64,000 nt of DNA from Burkholderiales bacterium GJ-E10 (lineage in GTDB: Bacteria > Pseudomonadota > Gammaproteobacteria > Burkholderiales > Burkholderiaceae_F): the NCBI GenBank assembly GCA_000828975.1, contig AP014683.1, forward strand, positions 1,569,700-1,633,699, in the 5' to 3' direction. A model generated the notes under the pieces. That model did no database searches. It saw only the letters and a program-made list of their open reading frames with translations, and had not been told where the DNA came from. Of the stretch, positions 42,943-53,101 are shown piece after piece (position 1 is the stretch's first letter; every line of letters begins with the position of its first letter). Both the position numbers and the translations under genes were made by a program.

Positions 42943-44940
42943 TTACTTGCCGAGCAGCGCGCGCGCCTCGGCGGCGACGCGATCCGCGGTCAGACCGAAG
43001 TACTTGAACAGTTCGCCTGCCGGCGCCGATTCGCCGAACCGGTCGATCCCGACGATGCGGCCGTTCTCGCCGACGTAGCGGTACCACGGATTGCTGACAC
43101 CCGCCTCGACCGCAACGCGCGGCAGGCCCTCGCCCAGCACGCTCTTGCGGTATGCCGCGTCCTGCTGCTCGAAGACCTCGAGGCAGGGCATCGAAACCAC
43201 CCGGGCGGCAATGCCTTCGGCCTCCAGCGCCTTGGCGGCGTCCATTGCGATCGACACCTCGGAACCAGTGGCAAGCAGCGCGACCTGCGCCTTGCCCGAC
43301 GGCTCATGCAGCACGTAGCCGCCACGGGCCGCGCCGGCCGCCAGGGCATCGTTGCGCACCATCGCCGGCAGGGCCTGGCGGGTCAAGGCCAGAACCGTCG
43401 GACCGTTGGTCCGCTCGATACCGTGACGCCACGCGATCGCCGCTTCCGTCACGTCGCACGGACGCCACACCTGCACGTTCGGGATCATCCGCAGGCTGGC
43501 GACATGTTCGATCGGCTGGTGCGTGGGGCCGTCTTCGCCCAGGCCGATGGAGTCGTGGGTGAAGACATAGATGACGCGCTGATGCATCAGCGCGCTCATG
43601 CGGATCGCGTTGCGCGCGTAATCGGAGAACACGAGGAAGGTCGATCCGAAGGGGATCAGGCCGCCGTGCAGGGCCATGCCGTTGACCGCCGCCGACATGC
43701 CGAACTCGCGCACACCATAGTGCAGATAGTTGCCCGGCCGATCGGGCGTGAACGAAACCGCTTCCTTCCAGTGCGTCAGATTGGACTCGGTCAGGTCGGC
43801 CGAACCGCCCACGAGTTCGGGCAGTGCCGCCGCCAGCACGGCGATGGCGCGCTGCGAGGCCTGGCGGGTAGCCAGCTTCTCGCCCTTGGCGATCGTCTCT
43901 TCGATATACGCGCCGAACTTGGCGGAAAAGGCCGCCGGCAGCTTGCCCGAAACCCAGCGATCGAATTCGGCCGCATCCTCGGGATACGCCTTGCGGTACG
44001 CCGCCAGCTTCTCGTTCCAGGCGCCTTCGGCGCTCTGGCCGCGTGCGCGGGCATCGAAGAACGAATACGCCTCGGACGGGATCTCGAACGGCGCGTAGGG
44101 CCAATGCAGCGCTTCCCGCGCCTTGGCAACGCCTTCGACACCGAGTGCGGCGCCATGGACCCCGGCGGTGCCGGCCTTGTCCGGACTGCCCTTGCCGATG
44201 ATGGTACGGCAGGCGATCATCGTCGGCTTGTCCGACTTGCGCGCCCGCGCGATGGCGTCCGACACCGCGTTGACGTCATGGCCGTCGACGCGCTCGGCGT
44301 TCCAGCCGTAGGCCCGGAAGCGGCCCAGCGTGTCGTCGGAGAACCAGCCTTCGACCTTGCCGTCGATCGAAATGCCGTTATCGTCGTACAGGCAGATCAG
44401 CTTGTTGAGCTTGAGCGTGCCCGCGAGGCTGCACGCCTCGTGCGACACCCCCTCCATCAGGCAACCATCGCCCAGGAACACGTAGGTATGGTGGTCGACC
44501 AGCGTCGCGTCCGGCTTGTTGAAGCGCTGCGCGAGGATCCGCTCGGCCATCGCCATGCCGACGGCATTGGCAACGCCCTGCCCCAGCGGGCCGGTGGTCG
44601 TCTCGACCCCGGGAGTCATGCCTACTTCGGGATGGCCCGGCGCCTTGGAATGCAACTGGCGGAAGCGCTTGAGCTCTTCCATCGGCAGATCGTAGCCGCT
44701 CAGGTGCAGCAACGAGTACAGCAGCATCGAACCGTGGCCGTTCGACAGCACGAAACGGTCGCGATTGAACCAGGACGGATTGGCCGGATTGTGCTGGAGG
44801 TGGCGCCCCCACAACGCGACGGCGATCTCGGCCATGCCCATCGGCATGCCGGGATGGCCCGAATTGGCCTTCTGCACGGCGTCGACCGCCAGCATCCGCA
44901 ATGCGTTCGCGGCCAGAACCTCTTGATTGGTATGCGTCAT
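42943..44940 (-). CDS. tktA: Transketolase
   Basis: 665 aa. In the Calvin cycle it regenerates pentose phosphates. Thiamine-diphosphate motif [18 protein letters not shown]; pyrimidine domain [19 protein letters not shown]. Length matches E. coli TktA. It is the last gene of the leftward cbbY-fbp-prkB-tktA run, 14 nt after prkB, so it serves as cbbT. It stops just before the bidirectional terminator. Confidence 0.97.
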   Translation of the reverse strand: MTHTNQEVLAANALRMLAVDAVQKANSGHPGMPMGMAEIAVALWGRHLQHNPANPSWFNRDRFVLSNGHGSMLLYSLLHLSGYDLPMEELKRFRQLHSKAPGHPEVGMTPGVETTTGPLGQGVANAVGMAMAERILAQRFNKPDATLVDHHTYVFLGDGCLMEGVSHEACSLAGTLKLNKLICLYDDNGISIDGKVEGWFSDDTLGRFRAYGWNAERVDGHDVNAVSDAIARARKSDKPTMIACRTIIGKGSPDKAGTAGVHGAALGVEGVAKAREALHWPYAPFEIPSEAYSFFDARARGQSAEGAWNEKLAAYRKAYPEDAAEFDRWVSGKLPAAFSAKFGAYIEETIAKGEKLATRQASQRAIAVLAAALPELVGGSADLTESNLTHWKEAVSFTPDRPGNYLHYGVREFGMSAAVNGMALHGGLIPFGSTFLVFSDYARNAIRMSALMHQRVIYVFTHDSIGLGEDGPTHQPIEHVASLRMIPNVQVWRPCDVTEAAIAWRHGIERTNGPTVLALTRQALPAMVRNDALAAGAARGGYVLHEPSGKAQVALLATGSEVSIAMDAAKALEAEGIAARVVSMPCLEVFEQQDAAYRKSVLGEGLPRVAVEAGVSNPWYRYVGENGRIVGIDRFGESAPAGELFKYFGLTADRVAAEARALLGK

Positions 44941-44954
44941 GTTTCCTTAGCTCC

Positions 44955-45836
44955 TCAGCGCCCGAGCGCCTTCTTGCGCCGCTCGACCATGCGCCAGATG
45001 AATGGCGTGAAAATCAACTGCATCGCCAGTTCCATCTTGCCGGCGGGGGCCACGATGGTGTTCGGGCGCGACATGAAGGAGTCGTGCAGCATGTTCAACA
45101 AGTACGGGAAATCGATCCCCTTCGGCTGCGCGAACCGGATCACGACGAGGCTCTCGTCGGGGGTCGGGATCTCGCGCGCGATGAAGGGATTGGACGTGTC
45201 GACCGTGGGCACGCGCTGGAAATTGACGTGCGTGCGGTTGAACTGCGGGCAGATGTAATGCACATAGTCGTGCATCCGGCGCAGGATGACGTCGGTCACG
45301 GCCTCGGTCGAATAACCGCGCTGCGCCTTGTCGCGATGGATCTTCTGGATCCACTCCAAGTTGATCACCGGTACGACCCCGACCAGCAGGTCGGGATGAC
45401 GCGCGACGTTCACCTTTTCGGTCACCGCTCCGCCGTGCAGGCCTTCGTAGAACAGCAGGTCGGTATCTTCCTGGAAACGTTCCCAGGCCGTGAACGTGCC
45501 CGGCTCCTGACCATAGGGGGCCGCCTCTTCCGCATCATGCAGGTACTTGCGGGTACGGCCGTTGCCCGTTTCACCGTACTCACGGAACGTGTTCTCGAGT
45601 TCCTCCAGCAGGTTTGCCTCGGGCCCGAAATGGCTGAAATGGTGATTTCCCGCCTTCTCCGCCTCGGCCATGGCAACCCGCATTCCCTTGCGGTCGTAGC
45701 GGTGAAAGCTGTCGCCCTCGATCACGGCCGCCTTGAGGCTTTCGCGACGGAAAATCCGTTGGAACGAACGCGTCACCGACGTCGTCCCGGCCCCGGAGGA
45801 GCCGGTGATCGCGATGATCGGATGCTTGGTGGACAT
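44955..45836 (-). CDS. prkB: Phosphoribulokinase
   Basis: 293 aa bacterial-type enzyme (cbbP) that makes ribulose-1,5-bisphosphate, the CO2 acceptor of RuBisCO. P-loop AITGSSGAGTTSV; substrate region GDSFHRYDRKGM and HFGPEANLLEELE; C-terminal FPYLLNMLHDSFMSRPNT. Its presence is the strongest single indicator of Calvin-cycle autotrophy here. The start ATG 45836 has GGAAGCG upstream. It lies between fbp and tktA. Confidence 0.97.
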   Translation of the reverse strand: MSTKHPIIAITGSSGAGTTSVTRSFQRIFRRESLKAAVIEGDSFHRYDRKGMRVAMAEAEKAGNHHFSHFGPEANLLEELENTFREYGETGNGRTRKYLHDAEEAAPYGQEPGTFTAWERFQEDTDLLFYEGLHGGAVTEKVNVARHPDLLVGVVPVINLEWIQKIHRDKAQRGYSTEAVTDVILRRMHDYVHYICPQFNRTHVNFQRVPTVDTSNPFIAREIPTPDESLVVIRFAQPKGIDFPYLLNMLHDSFMSRPNTIVAPAGKMELAMQLIFTPFIWRMVERRKKALGR

Positions 45837-45898
45837 AACGCTTCCTCGATTTGAAACTTTTGTCTTGTGATTTTGAAAATGTCTGTCGCGCCCGCCAC

Positions 45899-46966
45899 TT
45901 ACTCGCGGAACAGCCCGCGCGCGTTGAAGAGCGGCGTGTCGCTCCCACCCGCCGCCGCCGGCGTCTCGGCGTGGTAGCGCTCGATGCGCTCGACTTCTTC
46001 GCGCGATCCGAATACGAAACCGATGCGCTGGTGCGTCGATTCCGGTTGCACCGCGAGCATCGGGCCGTACCCCGTGCTCGCACGGCCGCCCGCCTGCTCG
46101 ATCAGCATGCCGATCGGGTTGGCCTCGTACAGCAGGCGCAGACGGCCGGGTTTCTTCAGATCCTTGGTGTCGCGCGGATACAGGAACACGCCGCCGCGGG
46201 TCAGGATGCGATGCGCCTCCGCCACCAGCGAAGCGACCCAGCGCATGTTGAAGTCCTTGCCGCGCGGGCCGTTGACCCCGGCCAGGCATTCCTCGATGTA
46301 TGCGCGGACGGGCGCCTCCCAGAAGCGGCTGTTCGACGCGTTGATCGCGAATTCCTTGGTCGCCGCGGGAATCGTCATCTGCGGATGCGTGAGCACGAAT
46401 TCGCCCAGTTCCGGATCGAGCGTGAAGCCCTGCACGCCCCGCCCCACGGTCAGCACGAGCATCGTCGTCGGGCCATAGACGGCGTAGCCGGCGGCGACCT
46501 GCTCCGAACCGGGGCGCAGGAAGTCCTCGATCTTCGCCCGCCGTCCGCCTTCCGGCGCACGCAGGATCGAAAAGATGCTGCCGACCGAAACGTTCACGTC
46601 GATATTCGAAGAACCGTCAAGCGGATCGAAGGCGACGAGGTACTCACCCTCGCCTTCGGTTTCATTGATCCACGGCTCGTCCCGCTCCTCGGAGAGCAGG
46701 CCGCGGGCATGGCCGCTCCACTGCAGGCAGTGCAGGAAGGTGTCGTCGGCGAGGACGTCGAGCTTCTGCTGGGATTCGCCCTGGACATTGGTGTTGCCCA
46801 CCGCGCCATGGATGCCGCTCAACGCGCCATAGGCAACCTTGCGCGAAATCGCCTTGCATGCCAGCGCAATATTGAGCAGGATGCTGTTGAATGCACCCGA
46901 AGCCTGCGGAAAACGCCGCCGCTCTTCGATCAGGAACTGCGTCAAGGTGATTTTCTTTTCCAACAT
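45899..46966 (-). CDS. fbp: Fructose-1,6-bisphosphatase class I
   Basis: 355 aa. Hydrolyses fructose-1,6-bisphosphate (and possibly sedoheptulose-1,7-bisphosphate) in the cbb operon, i.e. cbbF. Metal site FDPLDGSSNIDVNVSVG; substrate region YGPTTMLVL and LYEANPIGMLIEQAGG. ATG 46966 (MLEKKITLTQFLIEE). It is 52 nt after cbbY and 62 nt before prkB. Confidence 0.96.
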   Translation of the reverse strand: MLEKKITLTQFLIEERRRFPQASGAFNSILLNIALACKAISRKVAYGALSGIHGAVGNTNVQGESQQKLDVLADDTFLHCLQWSGHARGLLSEERDEPWINETEGEGEYLVAFDPLDGSSNIDVNVSVGSIFSILRAPEGGRRAKIEDFLRPGSEQVAAGYAVYGPTTMLVLTVGRGVQGFTLDPELGEFVLTHPQMTIPAATKEFAINASNSRFWEAPVRAYIEECLAGVNGPRGKDFNMRWVASLVAEAHRILTRGGVFLYPRDTKDLKKPGRLRLLYEANPIGMLIEQAGGRASTGYGPMLAVQPESTHQRIGFVFGSREEVERIERYHAETPAAAGGSDTPLFNARGLFRE

Positions 46967-47018
46967 CGCTCTTGTCTCCAGATAACCAGAAATCGTCCCG
47001 GGAATTGCCAGTCCCGGC

Positions 47019-47765
47019 CTAGCCTTGCCCGGCCTGCGCCACGATGCGCCGCAGGTCTTCCAGATCGACCCAGCGCCGCGGGAAGCCCGGTTGCGCCGCA
47101 TCCCACGGCTGCTCCGGATCTCCCAGGCCCGGCAACACGCAGTCGGCACAGGAAAAATCGTCTTGATCGGTATATGAACTGGGGGTCACCACGACCGGAA
47201 TGCCGGCCGCCCGCGCCGCCCCGATCCCTCCCTGGGAATCCTCGATGGCCACTGCCTCGGATGCAGCAATGCCAAGCCGATCCAGGCAGGCCAGGTAGAC
47301 ATCGGGAGCGGGCTTCTTCTTCGGAACCTGATCCCCCGCAACGATACAGGCAAAATGACCACGCCACTCCGGCCCGAGCACGGGCGCCAGCAGGGAGTCG
47401 ACATTGGCCTCGGTGGTCGTCGTGGCGATGCCCATCGGCACCTCTTCCGCGCGCAACTGCTTCCAGAGCCGCAGCACGCCCGGCCGCAGCGTGACCCGCC
47501 CGGCGGCAAGATCGTCGACGTAGATTTCGGTCTTGCGGCGATGGATCCCCGCCACCTCTTCGGCAGGCAATTCCACGCCCTTGGCGCGGAAATACGCCGT
47601 GATGCGCTCCTTGCCCCCGGTCACCCGCAGGAGACCGCGATATTCGTCCTGCGACCAGGACAGATCGAGGCCAAGCTCCGCAAATGCCGCATTGAATGCC
47701 CGACGATGCAGCTCCTCCGTCTCGGCAATCGTTCCATCCACGTCGAACAAGACCGCTTTCAGCAT
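47019..47765 (-). CDS. cbbY: CbbY-type HAD phosphatase
   Basis: 248 aa. CbbY enzymes remove xylulose-1,5-bisphosphate, an inhibitory by-product of RuBisCO. HAD motif I MLKAVLFDVDGTIAETEELH and the CbbY-typical GKERITAYF; motif III KKKPAPDVYL; motif IV AIEDSQGG. ATG 47765 is used because homologues start MI/LxAVLFDVDG; ATG 47780 adds five residues. First gene of the cbb run, divergent from cbbR. Confidence 0.92.
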   Translation of the reverse strand: MLKAVLFDVDGTIAETEELHRRAFNAAFAELGLDLSWSQDEYRGLLRVTGGKERITAYFRAKGVELPAEEVAGIHRRKTEIYVDDLAAGRVTLRPGVLRLWKQLRAEEVPMGIATTTTEANVDSLLAPVLGPEWRGHFACIVAGDQVPKKKPAPDVYLACLDRLGIAASEAVAIEDSQGGIGAARAAGIPVVVTPSSYTDQDDFSCADCVLPGLGDPEQPWDAAQPGFPRRWVDLEDLRRIVAQAGQG

Positions 47766-47867
47766 CCGAACAAAACTCATGGGCAGAGATCGGGAACCGA
47801 CGATTCTACGATTCCCATTTCAATAAAATCCATTAAATATTTTTGGGATAGCGCATAATTATAAATT
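47766..47867. promoter_or_regulatory. AT-rich cbbR-cbbY divergent control region
   Basis: The gap between the divergent regulator and operon is the most AT-rich stretch of the core part (CAATAAAATCCATTAAATA, then GCGCATAATTATAAATTATG up to the cbbR start). LysR-type proteins usually bind such divergent regions at T-N11-A type sites and repress their own gene. The exact operator cannot be fixed by eye. Confidence 0.6.
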
Positions 47868-48785
47868 ATGACACGGCGAGCGATCACCGTACGGCAACTG
47901 GAAATCCTGGATGCGGTGGCGCGAGAAGGCAGCGTCACCGCCGCCGCCAACGCATTGCACCTGACGCAGCCCGCGGTGTCGATGCAACTGCGACAGCTTG
48001 AAGACCAGCTTGAAATCGCCCTGTTCGAGCCGGTGGGCCGCGGCCTCCAGATCACCGAGCCGGGCCGGGAACTGGCCGCGCTCGGCGGCGACCTCCTGCG
48101 GCGCGTGGACGAATTCGTCAATGCCGCGCGGGATCTGCGCGGCGTCCGGCGTGGCCGGGTCCGCCTCGGCGTAGTCGGCACCGCGATCTACTTCGCCCCC
48201 CGGCTGCTGGCCCAGTTCATGAAATCCCACCCCGGTCTGGACATCAAGCTCAACATCTACAACCGGGAGAACATGCTCGAGCAGTTGCAGTCCTACAACA
48301 TCGACCTCGGCATCATGGGACGGCCACCGGAGGGAACGAGCCTGGTTGGAACGCCGTTCGCCCCCAACCCCCTGGCAATCGTGGTGTCGCCGTCCCACCC
48401 GCTGTCGCTGCGACGCGAACTCACCCCCGAGGACCTCGAGCACGAACCGTTCATCGTGCGCGAGCCCGGATCGGGAACCCGCATCGCCATGGATCGGTAC
48501 TTCGCCGAAGCCGGCGTCCAGGTGAACGCGATCATGGAGACGGACAGCAACGAAACGATCAAGCAGGCCGTCATGGCAGGGATCGGGATCGGTTTCCTGT
48601 CGCTGCACACGGTACGGCTGGAACAGGCCGCCGGCCGCATCGTTCCCCTGAACGTCGCCGGCCTGCCGTTGCGACGCCAATGGTTCGTCGTCCATACCCG
48701 CCAGCGCAACCTGACCCCGGCCGCGGCGGAGTTCCGCGAATACCTGCTGCGCGAGGCCGACGATCTGATGCGGGCCGCACTGTAA
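47868..48785 (+). CDS. cbbR: LysR-family regulator CbbR
   Basis: 305 aa. N-terminal winged helix (ITVRQLEILDAVAREGSVTA, HLTQPAVSMQLRQLE) and a periplasmic-binding-protein-like effector domain. CbbR activates cbb operons in response to reduced or phosphorylated metabolites. It is assigned as CbbR, rather than a generic LysR protein, by sequence style and by divergence from the Calvin-cycle genes. ATG 47868. Confidence 0.92.
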   Translation: MTRRAITVRQLEILDAVAREGSVTAAANALHLTQPAVSMQLRQLEDQLEIALFEPVGRGLQITEPGRELAALGGDLLRRVDEFVNAARDLRGVRRGRVRLGVVGTAIYFAPRLLAQFMKSHPGLDIKLNIYNRENMLEQLQSYNIDLGIMGRPPEGTSLVGTPFAPNPLAIVVSPSHPLSLRRELTPEDLEHEPFIVREPGSGTRIAMDRYFAEAGVQVNAIMETDSNETIKQAVMAGIGIGFLSLHTVRLEQAAGRIVPLNVAGLPLRRQWFVVHTRQRNLTPAAAEFREYLLREADDLMRAAL

Positions 48786-48834
48786 AGAGCCCGCGGTCCC
48801 GCGATCGGAAGGCAGCCTGCGCGCCGGGAGGGCG

Positions 48835-50145
48835 TCAGAACATGCCGGCGATCGCGGAGTACACCCCCAGCCCCGTCGTCAAGACGATGATCAGCAGCAC
48901 CGCTTTCTCGTAAGCCCCCCGCAAGCGCACCGCGGACGGAAGGCGCCGCGCCAGGAGATACAAAAACCCGAGCACCACCGGCAACAGCAGCGCATTCATG
49001 ACCTGCACCCCGACGCTCACCCGCACCAGGTCGACGCCGGATGCGACGACGATCGCCGCCGCCCCCAGCGCCAGCATGTAGACCCCATAAAACCACGGCG
49101 CCTGGCGCAGAGTCCGATCGAGCCGGTGGTCCGCTCCCAGCGCCTCGGCCAAGGCACGGGCCGCCGTCAGGGTGACGACGATCGTCGCAACCAACGCGGA
49201 ACCGGTCAGCCCCAGCCCGAACAGCACCCGGCCCACCATCGGCCCCAAGGCGCGCGTGAACGCCTGCGCGATCTGCGGTACGTTGTCGAGCGCCGCCCCC
49301 TTGGCCGCGGTGCCCAGGCCCGCCGCCGTCGCGACCAGCACCGCCGCCATGATCACCTGGGTTGCCACCGCGCCCAAGGCGGTATCCCAGCGGGCCGCGC
49401 GGAGATCCTCCGCCCGCAGCCCTTTCTCGACCACGGAAGACTGCTGGAAGAACACCATCCACGGCATGAGCACCGCGCCGATGTTGGCCGCCACCAGGTA
49501 CTGATAATCCGGGCTATGCCAGGGAATCGACATCGATCCGCGAACCATGTCCGGCAGCCCGGGATGGGCCATCCATGCCACCACCAGAAAGACGACCTCA
49601 AATGAGCCGATCGCCATGGCGATGCGCTCCACCGTCAGGTAGGAGCCCCGAACCACCATGAGGCTCAAGCCGACGAAGACGATCCCCATCGTCCAGGAAA
49701 CCGGAACCCCGAACAGCTGTCCGACGCCAGCCAGTCCGCTCAGTTCGCTCAACAGTGCGCCGATGCAGGCGACGATGAGCGTACCGACCGAAACCCAGGC
49801 CCAACCGCGGCCATAGTGTTCCTGGATGAGCGCGCCGTGCCCCTTGCCGGTCAGCACCCCCAGGCGCACCGTCAACTCCTGCACCACGTAGAGAATGGGG
49901 ATCAACAGGAACTGCAGGGCGAGCAACCGGTATCCCCAGGATGCCCCGCTCTGCGCGGCCGTGATGACGCTGCCCGCATCGGTGTCGGCCAGCATCACCA
50001 CCACGCCGGGTCCGGCAACCAGCAGGAAACGGCGCCAGCCCGGGAACCGGAACCGCGCAGCAGGCTGTCGAGATCCATCGGCGCCGGATGGCTCCGGCGC
50101 GGGAACGTGGGGGACGGGGGTAGGGTCGCTCTGGATCGGTTTCAA
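48835..50145 (-). CDS. Nramp-like metal transporter with altered TM1 and TM6 motifs
   Basis: 436 aa, about 11 TM helices, Nramp/APC fold. Classical Mn/Fe transporters have DPGN in TM1 and MPHN in TM6; here the equivalents read LADTDAGSV and VLMPWMVFFQQSS. These belong to a divergent bacterial clade; related Nramp proteins with changed motifs carry other ions, including Mg2+. Substrate not assignable. It lies 30 nt after yceI in the same direction, so the two are probably cotranscribed. Confidence 0.85.
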   Translation of the reverse strand: MKPIQSDPTPVPHVPAPEPSGADGSRQPAARFRFPGWRRFLLVAGPGVVVMLADTDAGSVITAAQSGASWGYRLLALQFLLIPILYVVQELTVRLGVLTGKGHGALIQEHYGRGWAWVSVGTLIVACIGALLSELSGLAGVGQLFGVPVSWTMGIVFVGLSLMVVRGSYLTVERIAMAIGSFEVVFLVVAWMAHPGLPDMVRGSMSIPWHSPDYQYLVAANIGAVLMPWMVFFQQSSVVEKGLRAEDLRAARWDTALGAVATQVIMAAVLVATAAGLGTAAKGAALDNVPQIAQAFTRALGPMVGRVLFGLGLTGSALVATIVVTLTAARALAEALGADHRLDRTLRQAPWFYGVYMLALGAAAIVVASGVDLVRVSVGVQVMNALLLPVVLGFLYLLARRLPSAVRLRGAYEKAVLLIIVLTTGLGVYSAIAGMF

Positions 50146-50175
50146 CAGCCGGCTACATCGGACAAGGTTAAGTGC

Positions 50176-50757
50176 CTACTGACGGATCGCCTCCGCCTCG
50201 ATCTGCATCGTCACGTCGTCGCCCACGAACGGGACGTAGGCATTGAGCCCCCAGTCCGAACGCTTGATCGACCCCGTAATGATAGCCCCACACACGTAAT
50301 GCTTGTCCATCCGCATTCCACAACGCGTCGGCTCCACATGCAGGGTCACCGGCTTGGTCACGCCCAGCATCGTCAGCTTGCCCTGGACCGGCACCGACTT
50401 GCCCGGCACGAGGTGGAAGGTTGCCGACCGGAACCGCAACGCCGGAAACCTGGCCACGTCGAAGAACGTCTTGCTGCGCAGGTGCTCGTCACGCTTGGTG
50501 AACCCGGTAAAGATGGACGCGGCATCGATCCGGGCCGACACCGACCCGGTGTGGGTCTGCTCGTCGTAGACCAGGGTTCCGCTCGTTGCCGTGAACTCGC
50601 CCCGCATCACGGAAAACCCGAGGTGGGTGATCGAAAAGCTCGGATAGGTGTGGGCCGGATCCAGCACGAAGTGTTCCGGTGCCGCGAAGGCGGGAGCAGA
50701 ACCCGCGGCACCGATTGCGGCGGCAAGGGCGATGGCAAAGCGCGCGTTGCGAAGCAT
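50176..50757 (-). CDS. YceI-family periplasmic protein
   Basis: 193 aa. Signal peptide (MLRNARFAIALAAAIGAAGS, cleavage near AFA-AP) and the YceI lipocalin-like barrel: FVLDPAHTYPSFSITHLG, SARIDAASIFTGF, GKLTMLGVTKPVTL. The family binds polyisoprenoids; the function is not settled. ATG 50757 has GGAAGG upstream. Upstream partner of the Nramp-like gene. Confidence 0.93.
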   Translation of the reverse strand: MLRNARFAIALAAAIGAAGSAPAFAAPEHFVLDPAHTYPSFSITHLGFSVMRGEFTATSGTLVYDEQTHTGSVSARIDAASIFTGFTKRDEHLRSKTFFDVARFPALRFRSATFHLVPGKSVPVQGKLTMLGVTKPVTLHVEPTRCGMRMDKHYVCGAIITGSIKRSDWGLNAYVPFVGDDVTMQIEAEAIRQ

Positions 50758-51018
50758 GGTCGATTTCCTTCCGAAAAATGGGATGGAAAGCATAGCGCCG
50801 CACCCCTCCCCCCACGGATGCAAATCTCGTGAACACAGAATTCATCGAATTCCCGCCCATGCACTCGCCGACCATGGCAGCCGGCCGTCCCGCGGGAGCG
50901 TGATGGACCCCACTCATGCGCGTCCCCCGGCGGCGGGACGATTCCACCACTGCCAGCGTACGTATTACCCGATTCGCCGGAACTAGGATGGGCCTCTAAC
51001 AACAACGGGAGATTCGCC

Positions 51019-51483
51019 ATGAAACCGCGCAAGATCGTGCTGTTTGCCGCGGCGATGCTCGCGTGTGGGCTGTTCGTCCAGCCCGCCACAGCCGACGCCA
51101 AGGAAATCACCGTCAAGATGGTGACGCGCGCACCCGATGGGAAAATGCTGGTGTTCGACCCGATGTTCGTCAAGGCCGATGTCGGCGACACGGTGATCTT
51201 CGAACCGATGGACAAGGCGGGACACACGAGCGTGTCGGTGCTCGTCCCCAACGGGGTCGCATCGTGGACCGGTCAGCCCAACCAGAAGGTTGCCGTGAAG
51301 CTGACCAAGGAAGGGATCTACCTCGTGAAGTGCCAACTGCACGAGAACGTCGGCATGGTCGGCGTGGTGGAGGCCGGAAAACCGGTGAACCTAGCCCAAG
51401 CCAAGGCGGCAGCCGCCAAGGAAGAAGCGACGATGGTCCTTCACAAGGACCGATTCGACAAGCTGCTGGCGATGGTGAAGTAG
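51019..51483 (+). CDS. Pseudoazurin-like type I copper protein
   Basis: 154 aa. Signal peptide (residues 1-25, cleavage near ATA-DA) then a cupredoxin fold. Copper ligands: His in KAGHTSVSV, and Cys-x2-His-x4-Met in CQLHENVGMVG. It probably shuttles electrons in the periplasm, e.g. to a reductase or oxidase. A C-terminal Lys/Ala extension of about 30 residues (AKAAAAKEEATMVLHKDRFD) is typical of pseudoazurins. ATG 51019 has GGGAG. Monocistronic. Confidence 0.9.
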   Translation: MKPRKIVLFAAAMLACGLFVQPATADAKEITVKMVTRAPDGKMLVFDPMFVKADVGDTVIFEPMDKAGHTSVSVLVPNGVASWTGQPNQKVAVKLTKEGIYLVKCQLHENVGMVGVVEAGKPVNLAQAKAAAAKEEATMVLHKDRFDKLLAMVK

Positions 51484-51626
51484 GTCGAGACCGTCGGGAG
51501 CGCGGTGAGCAAGCAGCGGACGGGTTGTCGCTGCCGGTTGCCCTCCCCGAGGCTGCGTTCCCCGTGGCGCGGGAATCGGGGAGATGACTCCTCCCCCGCC
51601 CCCGCGCCACGGCGGCGAACCCCGGC

Positions 51627-52916
51627 TCAGCGGTCTTCGACCAGGAACCCGGCGGTTCCGGAGGTGGTTTCGTACACGAAGACGCTGTACACCGATCCGG
51701 CGACGAAGTTTGCGGTAGTGCTGGGCAAGGTGACCGCGGTTGCCCCGACCAGCGAAATCGGCTCCGACGTCGACGGCGCGATGCCGACATACGCCGAAGC
51801 TGCAGCCGCCGTCGCATAGGTCGCCGACACCGTGAAGGCAGAGTTCAGATACAGATTGACCTGCCCGCTCGTCGGGGCCGCGTTTACGACCCGGATGGTT
51901 GCAACACCATTGCCGGGGTACTGGTTGTCGTCGGCAAACAAGCTTGCCGTCAGCGTGGATCCGTACACGACCAGCGTGTAGTCGCCCCCTTCCGCCAGAG
52001 TCGTCGTCGGCGGCGTCACGCTAGTTGCCCCCGACGTGACGCTGGTCACGGTGCCACCGGACGGAACCAACGTATACGGCCCGATGTACGGGGAGTTGGA
52101 CGCGGTCACCGGAGTCGTCCCGACCATCGCCGAAACTTGCGTACCGGACGTCGGAACTTCGGCCGCGATCCGCACGCGGGCATAGGCCATCGCCATCGTC
52201 GTCGGATTGCCGCCCTGGACGATCAGCATGCCGTTCACCAAGCCACCGCCCAAGGTCGGCGTGAATGCCATCACCTCGGCCTGACCGCCCACGAGATTCA
52301 CCGACTCGTTGATGAACCGCACGTCGGTCGGACTGTTGGGCTTGGTCGCGATGATCGTGTAGACCCCCGCCGGCTCCGTTACCGGCAGCGACTGGCCGGT
52401 GACGCTCCCGAACACCGGGTTCACCCCGGACGGAACGCTCGCCGTATTCTGCGGCAGGACATAGACATCCAGCGGACCGGCATCGGTCGAGAAATTGGCG
52501 AACGCCAGCGTCGACTGCCCCGACGACGGAATGCCGAGGTTGTCGGTCAGATACCCCATCGCCACGGTCGTGCCGAGCGTGTAGGCGACGACGGTGTAGT
52601 TTTCCCCGGTTCCCAGGTTGACGGTGAGAGGTGTACCCGAACTCAGCGTGCCGGTTTCGTCGGTCACCGATGCCGCGTAGGTGCTGGGATTCTGCGACGA
52701 GTACGCGCTCGCGGTCCCAACGGCGACCCCGGTCACCGCCGGGGTTCCGCTCAGACTCAGGTCGAGCACGGGAGTCGTCGCCCCCGCCGTCGTCGTGGCA
52801 TTGACCAATCGCACGCTCGTGGGTGCAACATTGTTGCTACTGCTGCTGCAGGCACCAAGCATGCCCGCGAACACCACCAGCGCGGCGGACAAGCCAATTC
52901 GGGGAAAGGATCGCAT
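51627..52916 (-). CDS. DUF4397 lipoprotein
   Basis: 429 aa. Lipobox FAGMLGAC near residue 23 makes it a probable lipoprotein facing the periplasm or surface. Two copies of the Ser/Thr/Val-rich DUF4397 beta-sandwich are visible (from VRLVNATTTAGATTP and from VRIAAEVPTSG / IRVVNAAPTSGQVNLYL). Low charge and an absence of cysteine after the lipobox suit an exported protein. Function unknown. Confidence 0.85.
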   Translation of the reverse strand: MRSFPRIGLSAALVVFAGMLGACSSSSNNVAPTSVRLVNATTTAGATTPVLDLSLSGTPAVTGVAVGTASAYSSQNPSTYAASVTDETGTLSSGTPLTVNLGTGENYTVVAYTLGTTVAMGYLTDNLGIPSSGQSTLAFANFSTDAGPLDVYVLPQNTASVPSGVNPVFGSVTGQSLPVTEPAGVYTIIATKPNSPTDVRFINESVNLVGGQAEVMAFTPTLGGGLVNGMLIVQGGNPTTMAMAYARVRIAAEVPTSGTQVSAMVGTTPVTASNSPYIGPYTLVPSGGTVTSVTSGATSVTPPTTTLAEGGDYTLVVYGSTLTASLFADDNQYPGNGVATIRVVNAAPTSGQVNLYLNSAFTVSATYATAAAASAYVGIAPSTSEPISLVGATAVTLPSTTANFVAGSVYSVFVYETTSGTAGFLVEDR

Positions 52917-53101
52917 CTTTGACGGTTCTACGAGTTATGGAAACTGTCGGAACGACGACAGGAACCGCAGCATGCCGCCGCGGCGCAAACCCGCGACTAT
53001 ACGCCACGCCGGGAATCGATGGCGACCAATCGGTTACAAAGGCGGAGGCAGCATACGCGCCCGCGTAGCCGGCGGCGCTTCGCCCCTCCCTGCGGCAGAA
53101 C

